The position numbers and the translations under genes were made by a program. A stretch of 64,000 nucleotides of DNA from an uncultured Bacteroidales bacterium (GTDB lineage: Bacteria > Bacteroidota > Bacteroidia > Bacteroidales > Bacteroidaceae), in NCBI GenBank assembly GCA_902779165.1, contig CACZAN010000004.1, positions 29,776 to 93,775 on the forward strand, written 5' to 3'. Under the pieces are notes generated by a model. It did no database searches. It had not been told where the DNA came from and saw only the letters and a program-made list of their open reading frames with translations. Shown one piece after another: positions 51,600 through 60,437 of this stretch (positions within the stretch are counted from its first letter, which is position 1; each line of letters begins with the position of its first letter).

Positions 51600-53444
51600 A
51601 TGAAAAAGGCAAAAACGGCATCTATAAAAAAACTACTCACAATGTTGGCTCCCATTTCTCTACGAAAACAGAAGGGCGAAGGGGGCAACTTGTCATCTCA
51701 ACGTTTAATGTTGTTGCTGGCATTTGTGATTGGTGTGCTTACCGCACTGGCCGGTCTGCTGTTGAAATGGTTCATAGGTGTTATCGAGCACCTGTTGACC
51801 CACAGATTCTCTATTACTGATGCCAACTGGCCCTATCTCGTCTATCCTGTTATCGGTATATTCCTTACCGGACTATTTGTCCGCTATGTGGTCCGCGATG
51901 ATATCGGACACGGGATCACTAAGATTCTCTATGCCATCGCCCGTAAACAAAGTCGTATTAAGCCACACAACACATGGTCCAGCGTTGTCGCATCTGGCAT
52001 CACCATCGGCTTCGGTGGATCTGTGGGGGCTGAGGCGCCTATCGTACTGACGGGTTCTGCTATCGGTTCCTGTTTTGGACAGCTTTTCCATTTGGATTCA
52101 AAGAAGATGATGTTGCTGGTGGGTTGTGGTGCCGCCGGCGCTGTCTCGGGCATTTTCAAAGCACCCATCGCAGGACTGGTCTTCACACTGGAAGTGCTGA
52201 TGATAGACTTCACATTAGGAAGTTTGCTGCCTCTGTTGGTCTCGTGTGTTACTGCCGCAGCCGTCACATTCGCTTTTTCTGGTACTGGCAACCTCTTTGA
52301 GTTTCATCTTGTTAACGCATTCGCCATTGAGCGCGTACCCGCATATATTTTATTAGGTATATTCTGCGGACTTATCTCACTATACTTCACCCGAGTCATG
52401 AACTGGCTCGAAGATCAGTTCCGTCGATTGGGTTCTCCATGGCGTCGCTTCTTGGTGGCAGGTCCAATTCTTAGCATTCTCATCTTCCTTTTCCCATCGC
52501 TCTACGGCGAAGGTTATGGGATGATTCGTCTGTTGCTCAACGGCCAAGGCCCCGATGACTGGAATCAGGTGCTTGAGGGCTCATTCTTCTATGCAGCGCC
52601 CCATCTCTTGCTACTCTACCTTGCCGGCATCATTCTTTTCAAGGTCTTTGCCACTACGGCCACCAATAGCGGAGGAGGTTGCGGTGGAACCTTTGCACCA
52701 TCCTTGTTCCTCGGCTGTGTTTCGGGCTTCCTTTTCGCCAGCCTGTGGAACATGCTTTCTTTCTTCAATCTCCAGATCCCCATTTTCAATTCCGTGCCTG
52801 AGAACAATTTCTCACTGCTCGGAATGGCAGGGTTGATGAGCGGTGTCATGCACGCACCTTTGACTGGTATCTTCCTGATTGCTGAATTGACAGGCGGTTA
52901 CGGCCTTTTCCTTCCGCTGATGATTGTGGCCACAGTGGCCTATCTGACCATCATCATCTTCGAGCCTCATAGCATCTATACGATGCGACTGGCACGCAAG
53001 GGCGAACTCGTCACACACAACAAGGACCAAGCTGTACTCACTCTGATGTCCATGGACAGTGTTATAGAACGCTACGAGGAGCATCTCCATCCCGACGACG
53101 ACCTCGGTGAGATTGTCCGCCAGCTTTCGGCATCGAACCGCGATATCTTCCCTGTAGTAGATTCTGCGGGCAAACTCCTCGCGGTTCTGGTTCTCGACCG
53201 CGTACGTCACGTGATGTTCCGAACGGAACTCTACCACCAACTCCATGTCCGCGACCTGATGTCGCGCTATGCAGCCCGTCTGAAGGTGGGCGACCCCATG
53301 GATATCGTCATGGCCGCATTCGACCGCACACAAGCATGGACCCTGCCTGTTGTTGACGATGCAGGCCTTTTCATCGGATTTATCCGTCGCAGCCACGTCT
53401 TTGCTATGTATCGCCAGATGATGGCAGACATGAGTGATGAGTAG
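51600..53444 (+). CDS. ClC-family chloride channel/antiporter with CBS domains
   Basis: A 614-residue membrane protein from the ATG at 51600 (an upstream in-frame Met would overlap the previous gene). The ClC pore motifs are present: GGSVGAEAPIVLTGSAIGS (with the gating Glu), GCGAAGAVSGIFKAPIAG, and GGGCGGTFAPSLFLGC. Two CBS domains fill residues about 480-610 (FPVVDSAGKLLAVLVL, LPVVDDAGLFIGFI), which sense nucleotides in other members. Ion specificity is not certain. Confidence 0.94.
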   Translation: MKKAKTASIKKLLTMLAPISLRKQKGEGGNLSSQRLMLLLAFVIGVLTALAGLLLKWFIGVIEHLLTHRFSITDANWPYLVYPVIGIFLTGLFVRYVVRDDIGHGITKILYAIARKQSRIKPHNTWSSVVASGITIGFGGSVGAEAPIVLTGSAIGSCFGQLFHLDSKKMMLLVGCGAAGAVSGIFKAPIAGLVFTLEVLMIDFTLGSLLPLLVSCVTAAAVTFAFSGTGNLFEFHLVNAFAIERVPAYILLGIFCGLISLYFTRVMNWLEDQFRRLGSPWRRFLVAGPILSILIFLFPSLYGEGYGMIRLLLNGQGPDDWNQVLEGSFFYAAPHLLLLYLAGIILFKVFATTATNSGGGCGGTFAPSLFLGCVSGFLFASLWNMLSFFNLQIPIFNSVPENNFSLLGMAGLMSGVMHAPLTGIFLIAELTGGYGLFLPLMIVATVAYLTIIIFEPHSIYTMRLARKGELVTHNKDQAVLTLMSMDSVIERYEEHLHPDDDLGEIVRQLSASNRDIFPVVDSAGKLLAVLVLDRVRHVMFRTELYHQLHVRDLMSRYAARLKVGDPMDIVMAAFDRTQAWTLPVVDDAGLFIGFIRRSHVFAMYRQMMADMSDE

Positions 53445-53497
53445 AAACGGATACGACATTAATCCTCTTTTTTTTATTGAACATTTAAATTCCAAGC

Positions 53498-54460
53498 ATG
53501 CGTATAGTCTTCATGGGTACTCCCGAATTCGCCGTCGAGTCCCTCAAAAAACTGGTAGAAAACAAGTACAACGTTGTGGCAGTTGTCACGATGCCTGATA
53601 AGCCTGTAGGGCGTCATCACGACACTTTACAAGCATCACCTGTCAAGCAGTATGCAGTTAGTCAGGGCATTCCCGTTCTTCAGCCTGAGAAATTAAAGGA
53701 CGAGGCCTTTCTGGAAGAGTTGCGAAGTTATCATGCGGACTTGCAGATAGTCGTGGCATTCAGAATGTTGCCCGAGGTCGTGTGGGCGATGCCGCCAAGG
53801 GGCACATTCAACCTCCACGCGGCTCTGTTGCCACAGTATCGTGGTGCCGCCCCCATCAACTGGGCCATTATCAACGGAGACACAGAGACGGGAGTTACTA
53901 CCTTCTTCCTTGACCACCATATTGATACTGGACGCATCATCCATCGTGTAACCTCGCCTATAGCAGATACCGATACGGTGGGTGATGTCTACGACCGACT
54001 GATGTACCTCGGCGCAGACCTTGTGCTTAAAACTGTCGATGATATTGAATCTGACAACATACAACCTGTGGAGCAGGATAGGGTGCTCGGTGATATCCCC
54101 GCTGAATCTTTGCGTCCTGCACCAAAGCTCTTTAAGGAGAATACAGAGATCCGATGGTCTCAACACACAGTGAAATCTGCATACGATTTCATCCGCGGGC
54201 TCTCACCATATCCTGCAGCCTGGACCACCTTACGCAGTGCTGATGGCAAGGAGACACAACTGAAAATCTTTTTTGCAGAGAAGTATGCAGAAGCTGAACC
54301 AGAGAACCCTCTTGTTGTTAAACTTCGCGATGGTTATCTGCGTATCACCGACCTTCAATTAGCTGGTAAACGACGTATGCCCGCAGCAGACTTCCTACGA
54401 GGGGCCCACTTGGAAGGTTCTATACTTGTAGAGTCAAACCCAACGACAAATCTGGGATAA
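53498..54460 (+). CDS. fmt: Methionyl-tRNA formyltransferase
   Basis: Formylates initiator Met-tRNA. It has 320 residues: FMGTPEFAVESLKKL at the N-terminus, catalytic NLHAALLPQYRGAAPINWAI, GVTTFFLDHHIDTGRI, and a C-terminal OB-type domain (GYLRITDLQLAGKRRM). It is the last gene of the plus-strand translation-related run and is followed by a strong hairpin. Confidence 0.97.
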   Translation: MRIVFMGTPEFAVESLKKLVENKYNVVAVVTMPDKPVGRHHDTLQASPVKQYAVSQGIPVLQPEKLKDEAFLEELRSYHADLQIVVAFRMLPEVVWAMPPRGTFNLHAALLPQYRGAAPINWAIINGDTETGVTTFFLDHHIDTGRIIHRVTSPIADTDTVGDVYDRLMYLGADLVLKTVDDIESDNIQPVEQDRVLGDIPAESLRPAPKLFKENTEIRWSQHTVKSAYDFIRGLSPYPAAWTTLRSADGKETQLKIFFAEKYAEAEPENPLVVKLRDGYLRITDLQLAGKRRMPAADFLRGAHLEGSILVESNPTTNLG

Positions 54461-54489
54461 AGAATAACAATAACAGACAAATGGAAAAG

Positions 54490-54520
54490 AAGCCCCGATA
54501 ATCACAGAGTATCGGGGCTT
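54490..54520. terminator. Bidirectional terminator between fmt and the 5S-like RNA
   Basis: Perfect 11-base arms aagccccgata / tatcggggctt with a 9-base loop. On the minus strand it is followed by cttttcc, so it can also end the RNA encoded at 54529-54638. Confidence 0.75.
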
Positions 54521-54528
54521 CATGAAAA

Positions 54529-54638
54529 GTGGCGGCAACCATACCCACCATTGCACTTAGTGATTCCTATTTCGGCTTGGACTTGCGCCAGTCTCATACA
54601 AACCGAGTGCTGCACCCCTCCAGACTTCGCAGAACCAC
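54529..54638 (-). ncRNA. 5S-rRNA-like small RNA gene or 5S relic
   Basis: The minus strand contains a 110-base segment beginning gtggttctgcg and ending ggttgccgccac, followed by a terminator. The 3' flank (gccgccacttttcatgaagcccc) closely matches the end of the true 5S gene at 63908 (gccgccac, A/T-rich gap, gggctt terminator), and the length equals 5S. The interior is unlike 5S but can fold: tcggttt pairs with aagccga, closing over gact/agtc. A TTCCTTTG promoter-like box lies about 15 bases before it. It could be a decayed 5S copy, or a distinct regulatory RNA such as a 6S-type RNA. Confidence 0.5.
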
Positions 54639-54787
54639 ACTTTCTATATGCAAAGGAAAAGAAAAATTTACTTAAAGGAGAAATGAGGCTACACGTTTGA
54701 ATAGAAAATAGAACTTTTGCGGCGAGAAAGAATACTTTTTCGGTCGCGAGGGCTTAGGAAATTGCGATTCATGTGTTATAAAGGTGT

Positions 54788-55270
54788 ATGATAGACAAAG
54801 AAGCACTCGAAACGCTGTTCCGCAGTCACTACCGCGAGATGTACCGACTGGCCATGACGCTGCTGCACGATGAGGCAGAGAGCAAGGACGTCGTGGCCGA
54901 CGTGTTTGCACGGATGGCAGAGGCAGACCGCACGGAAGGCGCTAGCTATCTGCTGGCGGCGGTGCGCAACCGCTGTCTGAACCAGCTGCGTAACCGCAGC
55001 ATCCAGCAACGCATCCAGCGGTTCTACCTTCTGGAGCAGGAGGTGGAAACGAAATCGGCAGAACAGTTGTGCGAGGAGTCCCGCCTGCTGGAGCAGGGTA
55101 TCGGGCAGTTAGAACCACCAATGTGCGAGCAGGTCATCAGGCTTCACTTCGAGCAGGGCATGACCTTCCGCGAGATTGCCTTGCAGCTCGGCACCAGCGA
55201 GACCACGGTCTATAAATACCTGCGCCGCGCAATGCATCAATTACGTCAACACCTAAATAATGAATCGTGA
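54788..55270 (+). CDS. ECF RNA polymerase sigma factor (first locus)
   Basis: A 160-residue sigma-70 factor of the ECF type. Region 2 spans about residues 8-75 (LFRSHYREMYRLAMTLLHD, DVVADVFARM, AAVRNRCLNQLR), and region 4 about 105-155 (QVIRLHFEQGMTFREIALQLGTSETTVYKYLRRAM, a helix-turn-helix). It heads a sigma/anti-sigma/outer-membrane-receptor operon and is expected to respond to a signal relayed by the receptor. Confidence 0.94.
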   Translation: MIDKEALETLFRSHYREMYRLAMTLLHDEAESKDVVADVFARMAEADRTEGASYLLAAVRNRCLNQLRNRSIQQRIQRFYLLEQEVETKSAEQLCEESRLLEQGIGQLEPPMCEQVIRLHFEQGMTFREIALQLGTSETTVYKYLRRAMHQLRQHLNNES

Positions 55271-55273
55271 GTT

Positions 55274-56002
55274 ATGAAAAACGAGCCTAAAACCGACGTT
55301 CTACTGCGCATGATGGAGCAGCCGGAACGATATACAGAAGAACAGTGGCGCGACATCCTCAGCGACAGCGAGTGCCGCGAGCTCTACACTTTGATGGCCA
55401 TGACCCGTGGCAGTCTCGATGCCGCCAAGGCTGATGCGGAACTGACGGACGAGGAGATTGAAGAAGAATGGAAGAAAGTAAAAGACCCACCCCTCACCCT
55501 CCCTGTGAGGGAGGGAGTGGTTACCTTTGAGGAAGAGAGTACGCTGCCTTCAAATCATTCTACCCCCTCCCTTACAGGGAGGGTGAGGGGTGGGTCTGCT
55601 CTTCATCGCATTGCCGCCATCTTCCTCGCCGCCGCCTTCCTCGGCGGCCTGGCATGGGCATTTGTCCCTCGCCTCCGCTCTCACCACACAGCAGAGCCAC
55701 CTCAGCCCACAAAGGTATCTGCTCCCTCCCTAACAGGGAGGGCGGGGGGAGAGTCTTCCTCCATCTCCTTCTCCAACCTCCCCCTCGACAGCATCCTCCG
55801 CGTTGTGGCCGCTCACTACAGCTATGAAGTCTGCTTCCGCGACTCTGCAACACGGACGATGAAGTTCATCACGACTTGGAATCCAGAGGACTCCCTCGCC
55901 GCCTTCATCGAGCATCTCAACATGTTCGACGGCCTGCACCTGATACTCAGAGATGATACCATTTTTGTGGAAAGCACTAACGACGGGGAGGACGCACAAT
56001 GA
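55274..56002 (+). CDS. Anti-sigma factor with DUF4974-like domain and two translated repeat insertions (first locus)
   Basis: A 242-residue single-pass protein: a cytoplasmic N-terminal part (residues 1-70), a membrane helix at about 113-132 (IAAIFLAAAFLGGLAWAF), and a periplasmic C-terminal DUF4974/STN-like domain (SNLPLDSILRVVAAHYSYEVCFRD). The central FecR domain of usual anti-sigma factors seems missing, so it is a short form. Palindromic elements at 55483-55597 and 55719-55759 add about residues 70-108 before the membrane helix and 149-162 in the periplasmic linker. Its stop overlaps the receptor start by 4 bases. Confidence 0.82.
   Translation: MKNEPKTDVLLRMMEQPERYTEEQWRDILSDSECRELYTLMAMTRGSLDAAKADAELTDEEIEEEWKKVKDPPLTLPVREGVVTFEEESTLPSNHSTPSLTGRVRGGSALHRIAAIFLAAAFLGGLAWAFVPRLRSHHTAEPPQPTKVSAPSLTGRAGGESSSISFSNLPLDSILRVVAAHYSYEVCFRDSATRTMKFITTWNPEDSLAAFIEHLNMFDGLHLILRDDTIFVESTNDGEDAQ
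55483..55597. repeat. Composite palindromic element, copy H (first anti-sigma gene)
   Basis: A 115-base element whose ends are a perfect 24-base inverted repeat (AGACCCACCCCTCACCCTCC and on), each end followed by a small CCCTCCCT/AGGGAGGG palindrome, with a 40-base unique middle. This is the longest, best preserved member and shows the composite form to be two core units facing each other. Confidence 0.9.
55719..55759. repeat. Simple palindromic element, copy I (first anti-sigma gene)
   Basis: GCTCCCTCCCTAACAGGGAGG with the purine tail gcggggggagagtctt, translated as APSLTGRAGGESS. The second anti-sigma gene has the same element at the matching place. Confidence 0.9.
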
Positions 56003-59000
56003 AACGGCTACTATACCTTATTATATATATGTGCTCTTTGACGAGTTCCCTGTCTGCTCAAGAGTCCGACTCGCTTCTCACCGTTCTCCGCAACATAGAA
56101 CAGTCTCAGTCAGAATACACCATCGACATCATCTCCGATGGGCTGGAAGAGCTGAAGGCACCAACCACAAAAGCTGATGGGCTGGATGCGGTGAAAGCTG
56201 TCATGCGGGCATGCAAGCGTCTGCCCGTTAAGGTGAAAGTACACGGGAAGCATATCTACGTGCAGCACGAGGGGATGAAGGTGGAACGCAAGCTGTGGCT
56301 GAAAGGCATGGTTCAGGACATTCGCGCACACAAGGACCTCCTCGGTGCCACGGTGGTGCTGATGCGCCCCGACAGCACGGTCATCGAGCAGAAGGAAGCC
56401 TACCAGAAACATCACGCCGAGGGCTTTTCGTGGGAGACCAGCGAGTTCTCGTTCTCCGTACCAGCCCGGCCAGCCAAATACCTCTTCCGCATCAGCCTCA
56501 TGGGCTATCAGACCACCTACGTGGAGTATGCCATCAACAAGGTAGGCCGGCGCGAGTACGAGCGCGGCCTGCCTCCCTTCTACCTGGCGCCACAGGCCAG
56601 CACGATGAAGGAAGTGACCATAACGGCCTCCAAAGTCAAATTCTACTACAAGGGCGACACCATCATCTACAACGCCGATGCCTTCATCCTCGCCGAAGGA
56701 TCCATGCTCGATGCACTCATCAAGCAGCTGCCGGGCGTTGAGATGAAGTCGGACGGACGCATCTACCACGAAGGTAAGTTCGTGGACGACCTCCTGCTCA
56801 ACGGCAAGGAGTTCTTCAGCCATGACCGCAAGCTGATGCTGGAAAACCTGCCCGCCTACACCGTCAAAGACATAGCCATCTACGACAAACAAACAGCCGA
56901 AAACGAATGGTTAGGCATCAAGGACGAGCGCTCGCAGCGACATGTCATCGATGTGCGCCTGAAGAAGGAGTTCATGGTGGGATGGCTGGTGAATGTGGAA
57001 GCAGGTGGGGGCACGAACGAAAGGCAACGGATAGGCGACGGAACGTCGGGAATGCGCTACCTTGGCCGCTTGTTCGCTATGCGCCACTCAGACTTCTCGC
57101 GCATCGCCATCGTAGCCAATGCCAACAATCTCGATGACGATACCAAACCCGGCGAGAGCGACAATTGGCAGCGCGGTCAGACCAATGACCTGCGATGCAC
57201 CGAGCGCGCTGACATTGGCGGCTTCGTCAGCGACCGCAACAAACGATGGGAGACCTCGGGCAACGTCTCCATCAATCACCAGCGGACGGAAGGCGCAACC
57301 CGCACTGTGCGGCAGAACTACTTGTCCTCAGGCGACACCTACGACCACAGCTTCACGAGCCGCACGGGCGAGAACCTGCGTATTGGAGGCTGGTTGAGTT
57401 TCTACCGCAACTTCAAGAACGTGCGCTGGCACATCGATCCCAGCCTGAACTACCACCACTTCAACAACAGCTCCGACCTTGTCTCCGCCACATTCAATGC
57501 ACCCGTGGCCGACGTCAGCCGTCAGCTCCTGAACGACCTCTTCAGCCCCAATGCCTCACGCATCAACCTGCGCGACACGCTTGTCAACCGTATCTTGCGA
57601 CAAGGTTCAGGCCGTGGTCACACCTGGGACGGCACCCTCCACACCGGAGCTACCATCAAGATTCCGCACACCAACGAAAACCTACGCCTCGGTGCCGGCG
57701 TCAACTTCATCGGACGGGAGGAAAAGATGTTTGACCAGCAATCCGTTTCCTATGCTGCAACAGCGTTGCAGCCCACCTCCCCATCCCCCTCTTCTTCTTC
57801 CTTCAACCACTTCCGCGACAACCACCCCACGCGCGACGGCAAAGCCTACTTCAACGTCGGCTACAACATTCCACTGGGCGAAGGCTGGCGCTCAATCCAC
57901 GCCACCTATGGTTTCGAACACCGATGGCAGCACCACCGCTCGACGCTGTATCTATTGGAGGAAAGCCAAGACCCCAACCTCACTCTCCCCTCCCTCACCG
58001 AGTACCAACAAGTGATGGACCGCGCTAACAGCTTCGACAGCCACTCCCGCGAGAACCGCCACAAGTTGGATATCAACCTCGGCTACATGTTCAACAAAGC
58101 CTCCTACGGCCAGATCTGGACGCTCCTCAACGGCGACATCACCGTGCACCAACAGGGACTCGACTACCTTCGCGGCCGCATCGACACCACCCTCCATCGC
58201 ACCGCCGTCACCTTCAACCTGGACGATAACACCTTTCTCGACTTCAAGGGCGGTCATCAACTCGGCGTCACCATGGGCATCCACGAGACATTGCCCGATC
58301 TGGAGCACCGCATTGATCTGCGCGACGATACCGACCCAATGAACGTCCGCCTGGGCAATCCCAACCTTCGCAAAAGCACCACTCCAGATATCGGCGCCTA
58401 CTTCACCTTCCGAACCAAGGATCAGAGTTTCCAACGATGGGAATGGCACCATCGCCAGACCTTCAACGCCGTGGCCATGGGCTACACCTACGACACCAAG
58501 ACGGGCGCACGCACCTATCGCCCCGAGAATGTCAATGGCAACTACACCAGCGACGGCGGCTACACCTTCCACCGCAACTTCGGCACCGCTCAGAAGATGA
58601 GCCTCGACCTGCCTTTACATCTCACCCTCATCCAAAGCGTGGACATAACGGGAGGGGAGCGTTCCACCGTTCACCGTCTCTCCCTCTCCTTCTCCCCTTC
58701 TTTCAAGGCCGACATCGGCAAGCAACACTTCGAACTGACCTGCCAACCCGTCTGGGACCGCCTCACCAGCAACCGCTCTGATTTCCAGAACTTCAGCGCC
58801 TTCACCTGTCGCACCTCCCTCTCGGCCATCTTGAAGCTTCCGTGGAAGCTGGACCTCTCGACCGACCTCAACCTCTACACACGCACGGGCTATGCCGACG
58901 CTGCGCTGAACACCAACGACCTCGTCTGGAACGCCCGCCTCGCACGTCCTTTCTTCAAGGGTAAGCTCCTTGTGCTCCTCGACGGCTTCGACATCCTCAG

Positions 59001-59127
59001 ACAGCTCTCGAATGTCACCCGCACGATGAACGCCCAGGGCCGCACCGAGACCTACACCAACGTCATGCCCCGCTACGTCCTTCTCCACGCCGTTTGGCGC
59101 TTCAACAAACAGCCGAAGAAACAATAG
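55999..59127 (+). CDS. TonB-dependent-receptor-like outer-membrane protein (first locus)
   Basis: A 1042-residue outer-membrane protein: signal peptide (1-20), an STN-like domain (about 22-90: LLTVLRNIEQSQSEYTIDII, LPVKVKVHGKHIYVQ), a carboxypeptidase-regulatory-like beta domain (about 95-200), a plug (about 205-300: VTITASKVKFYYKGDTIIYNADAF, LIKQLPGVEMKSDGRIY), then a large barrel. A signalling receptor that controls the upstream sigma/anti-sigma pair is the usual role of this arrangement. It has a close paralogue at 60437-63514. Confidence 0.88.
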   Translation: MKRLLYLIIYMCSLTSSLSAQESDSLLTVLRNIEQSQSEYTIDIISDGLEELKAPTTKADGLDAVKAVMRACKRLPVKVKVHGKHIYVQHEGMKVERKLWLKGMVQDIRAHKDLLGATVVLMRPDSTVIEQKEAYQKHHAEGFSWETSEFSFSVPARPAKYLFRISLMGYQTTYVEYAINKVGRREYERGLPPFYLAPQASTMKEVTITASKVKFYYKGDTIIYNADAFILAEGSMLDALIKQLPGVEMKSDGRIYHEGKFVDDLLLNGKEFFSHDRKLMLENLPAYTVKDIAIYDKQTAENEWLGIKDERSQRHVIDVRLKKEFMVGWLVNVEAGGGTNERQRIGDGTSGMRYLGRLFAMRHSDFSRIAIVANANNLDDDTKPGESDNWQRGQTNDLRCTERADIGGFVSDRNKRWETSGNVSINHQRTEGATRTVRQNYLSSGDTYDHSFTSRTGENLRIGGWLSFYRNFKNVRWHIDPSLNYHHFNNSSDLVSATFNAPVADVSRQLLNDLFSPNASRINLRDTLVNRILRQGSGRGHTWDGTLHTGATIKIPHTNENLRLGAGVNFIGREEKMFDQQSVSYAATALQPTSPSPSSSSFNHFRDNHPTRDGKAYFNVGYNIPLGEGWRSIHATYGFEHRWQHHRSTLYLLEESQDPNLTLPSLTEYQQVMDRANSFDSHSRENRHKLDINLGYMFNKASYGQIWTLLNGDITVHQQGLDYLRGRIDTTLHRTAVTFNLDDNTFLDFKGGHQLGVTMGIHETLPDLEHRIDLRDDTDPMNVRLGNPNLRKSTTPDIGAYFTFRTKDQSFQRWEWHHRQTFNAVAMGYTYDTKTGARTYRPENVNGNYTSDGGYTFHRNFGTAQKMSLDLPLHLTLIQSVDITGGERSTVHRLSLSFSPSFKADIGKQHFELTCQPVWDRLTSNRSDFQNFSAFTCRTSLSAILKLPWKLDLSTDLNLYTRTGYADAALNTNDLVWNARLARPFFKGKLLVLLDGFDILRQLSNVTRTMNAQGRTETYTNVMPRYVLLHAVWRFNKQPKKQ

Positions 59128-59193
59128 CTTGAGAATACTTGATTTCAATAAAGTAGTATAATAGTTAGTAAACGAAAGACCTATAGGCACACA

Positions 59194-59224
59194 GCCCCGC
59201 CACGTCGTGATGATGCAGCGGGGC
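59194..59224 (+). terminator. Terminator of the first sigma/receptor operon
   Basis: gccccgc / gcggggc arms with a 17-base loop, followed by ctttcc. The surrounding 45 bases (ctataggcacacag, ccacgtcgtgatga) recur almost identically at 63590-63620 after the second operon, so the terminator was duplicated with the operon. The rest of 59128-59371 holds no gene. Confidence 0.7.
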
Positions 59225-59371
59225 CTTTCCGAATGAATGCGAAATAAGGCACAGGATTATTTTTTTCCTTCTAAATATAAGTTTCCGACACAAAAATGCG
59301 TTAAAATAATAAGCTAAGGTTAGGAAAATGCCCAGTTAATTTGTCTTTAGGATAAATGATTGTAACAAAAG

Positions 59372-59851
59372 ATGAATCAGGTGATATTAGAAACACTCTT
59401 CAACGCACATTGCGCACGGTTGCTTGACGAGGCCCGTACCATGCTCTACGATGCTGAGGAAGCACGGGATGTGGTGAGCGAGCTCTTTGCTGAGCTATTG
59501 CAACGCATGCCCGACGTGGAGCCCGGCCATGAACTGGCTTACCTCAGTGAGAGTGTGCGCAACCGCTGTCGAAACATTTTAGCCCGCAAGACACTGACGG
59601 AGAAGGTGACGCACCTCTACGCCTTGGAACAGCAGACGATGACTGGGGAGGAGGAGACGGAGTGGCTGGATTGCCTGCATGCGTTCATCCACACAGGGCT
59701 GACGACGGCTCAGCAGCGGGTGTTCCAGCTGCGCTTCGGAGAAGATAAGAAGTACCGAGAGATTGCTGCCGAGCTGGGTATCAGCGAGGTTGCGGTCTAT
59801 AAACATCTTGTTGCTGCACTCACACGAATCAAAAATCATTTCAAATCCTAA
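59372..59851 (+). CDS. ECF RNA polymerase sigma factor (second locus)
   Basis: A 159-residue ECF sigma factor, paralogue of the one at 54788: LFNAHCARLLDEARTMLYDAEEARDVVSELFAELL (region 2) and RVFQLRFGEDKKYREIAAELGISEVAVYKHL (region 4, helix-turn-helix). It heads the second sigma/anti-sigma/receptor operon. Confidence 0.93.
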   Translation: MNQVILETLFNAHCARLLDEARTMLYDAEEARDVVSELFAELLQRMPDVEPGHELAYLSESVRNRCRNILARKTLTEKVTHLYALEQQTMTGEEETEWLDCLHAFIHTGLTTAQQRVFQLRFGEDKKYREIAAELGISEVAVYKHLVAALTRIKNHFKS

Positions 59852-59855
59852 AGAC

Positions 59856-60437
59856 ATGGAAACGAACGAGAAACTAATGATGCTTCTACGGATGATGGAC
59901 GAGCCGGAAGCCATGACCGAGGCCCAGCTGCAGGAACTGCTCGCGGACGAAGAGGTGCGCGAAATGTACGGATTGATGTCCGACTGCAAGAAGGTATATA
60001 AAAGAATGAATAGTGAAAGGATGAAAAATAAAAAATATGAGTTACTTTTCACATTCCGCAAGATTGCCGCTATCTTCCTCGCCGTGGTCTTCTTTGGCGG
60101 GCTGGCCTTCGCCGCCTACCACTTCCTATCGTCGAAGACGGAAAAACAGTCGGTGGAAGTGACCGCTCCCTCCATAACAGGGAGGGCGGGGGGAGAATCT
60201 TCTCCCATCCGCTTCTCCAATGTCCGCTTGGACAGCATTCTCACCGTCGTGGCAGCCCACTACAACTGCGAAGTATGCTTCCGCGACACCACTGCCCAGG
60301 CGCTGCGATTGAGCACTGTGTGGGATAGGGAGGACTCGCTGGCCGTGTTCCTCCAAACCCTGAATGAGTTCGATGGATTGCGACTCACGGACGAGCGCGA
60401 CACCATCTTTGTCGAATCCCTAATCGTGGAGGACTGA
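59856..60437 (+). CDS. Anti-sigma factor with DUF4974-like domain (second locus)
   Basis: A 193-residue paralogue of the gene at 55274, from the ATG at 59856 (4 bases after the sigma gene; an earlier Met at 59763 lies inside it). Cytoplasmic part 1-68, membrane helix about 69-88 (IAAIFLAVVFFGGLAFAAY), periplasmic DUF4974-like domain (SNVRLDSILTVVAAHYNCEVCFRD). The palindromic element at 60163-60204 gives residues 103-116. It lacks the larger insertion found in its sister. Its stop shares one base with the receptor start. Confidence 0.82.
   Translation: METNEKLMMLLRMMDEPEAMTEAQLQELLADEEVREMYGLMSDCKKVYKRMNSERMKNKKYELLFTFRKIAAIFLAVVFFGGLAFAAYHFLSSKTEKQSVEVTAPSITGRAGGESSPIRFSNVRLDSILTVVAAHYNCEVCFRDTTAQALRLSTVWDREDSLAVFLQTLNEFDGLRLTDERDTIFVESLIVED
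60163..60204. repeat. Simple palindromic element, copy J (second anti-sigma gene)
   Basis: GCTCCCTCCATAACAGGGAGG plus the tail gcggggggagaatctt, translated as APSITGRAGGESS at the same place as copy I in the sister gene. The element was probably present before the operon duplicated. Confidence 0.9.
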
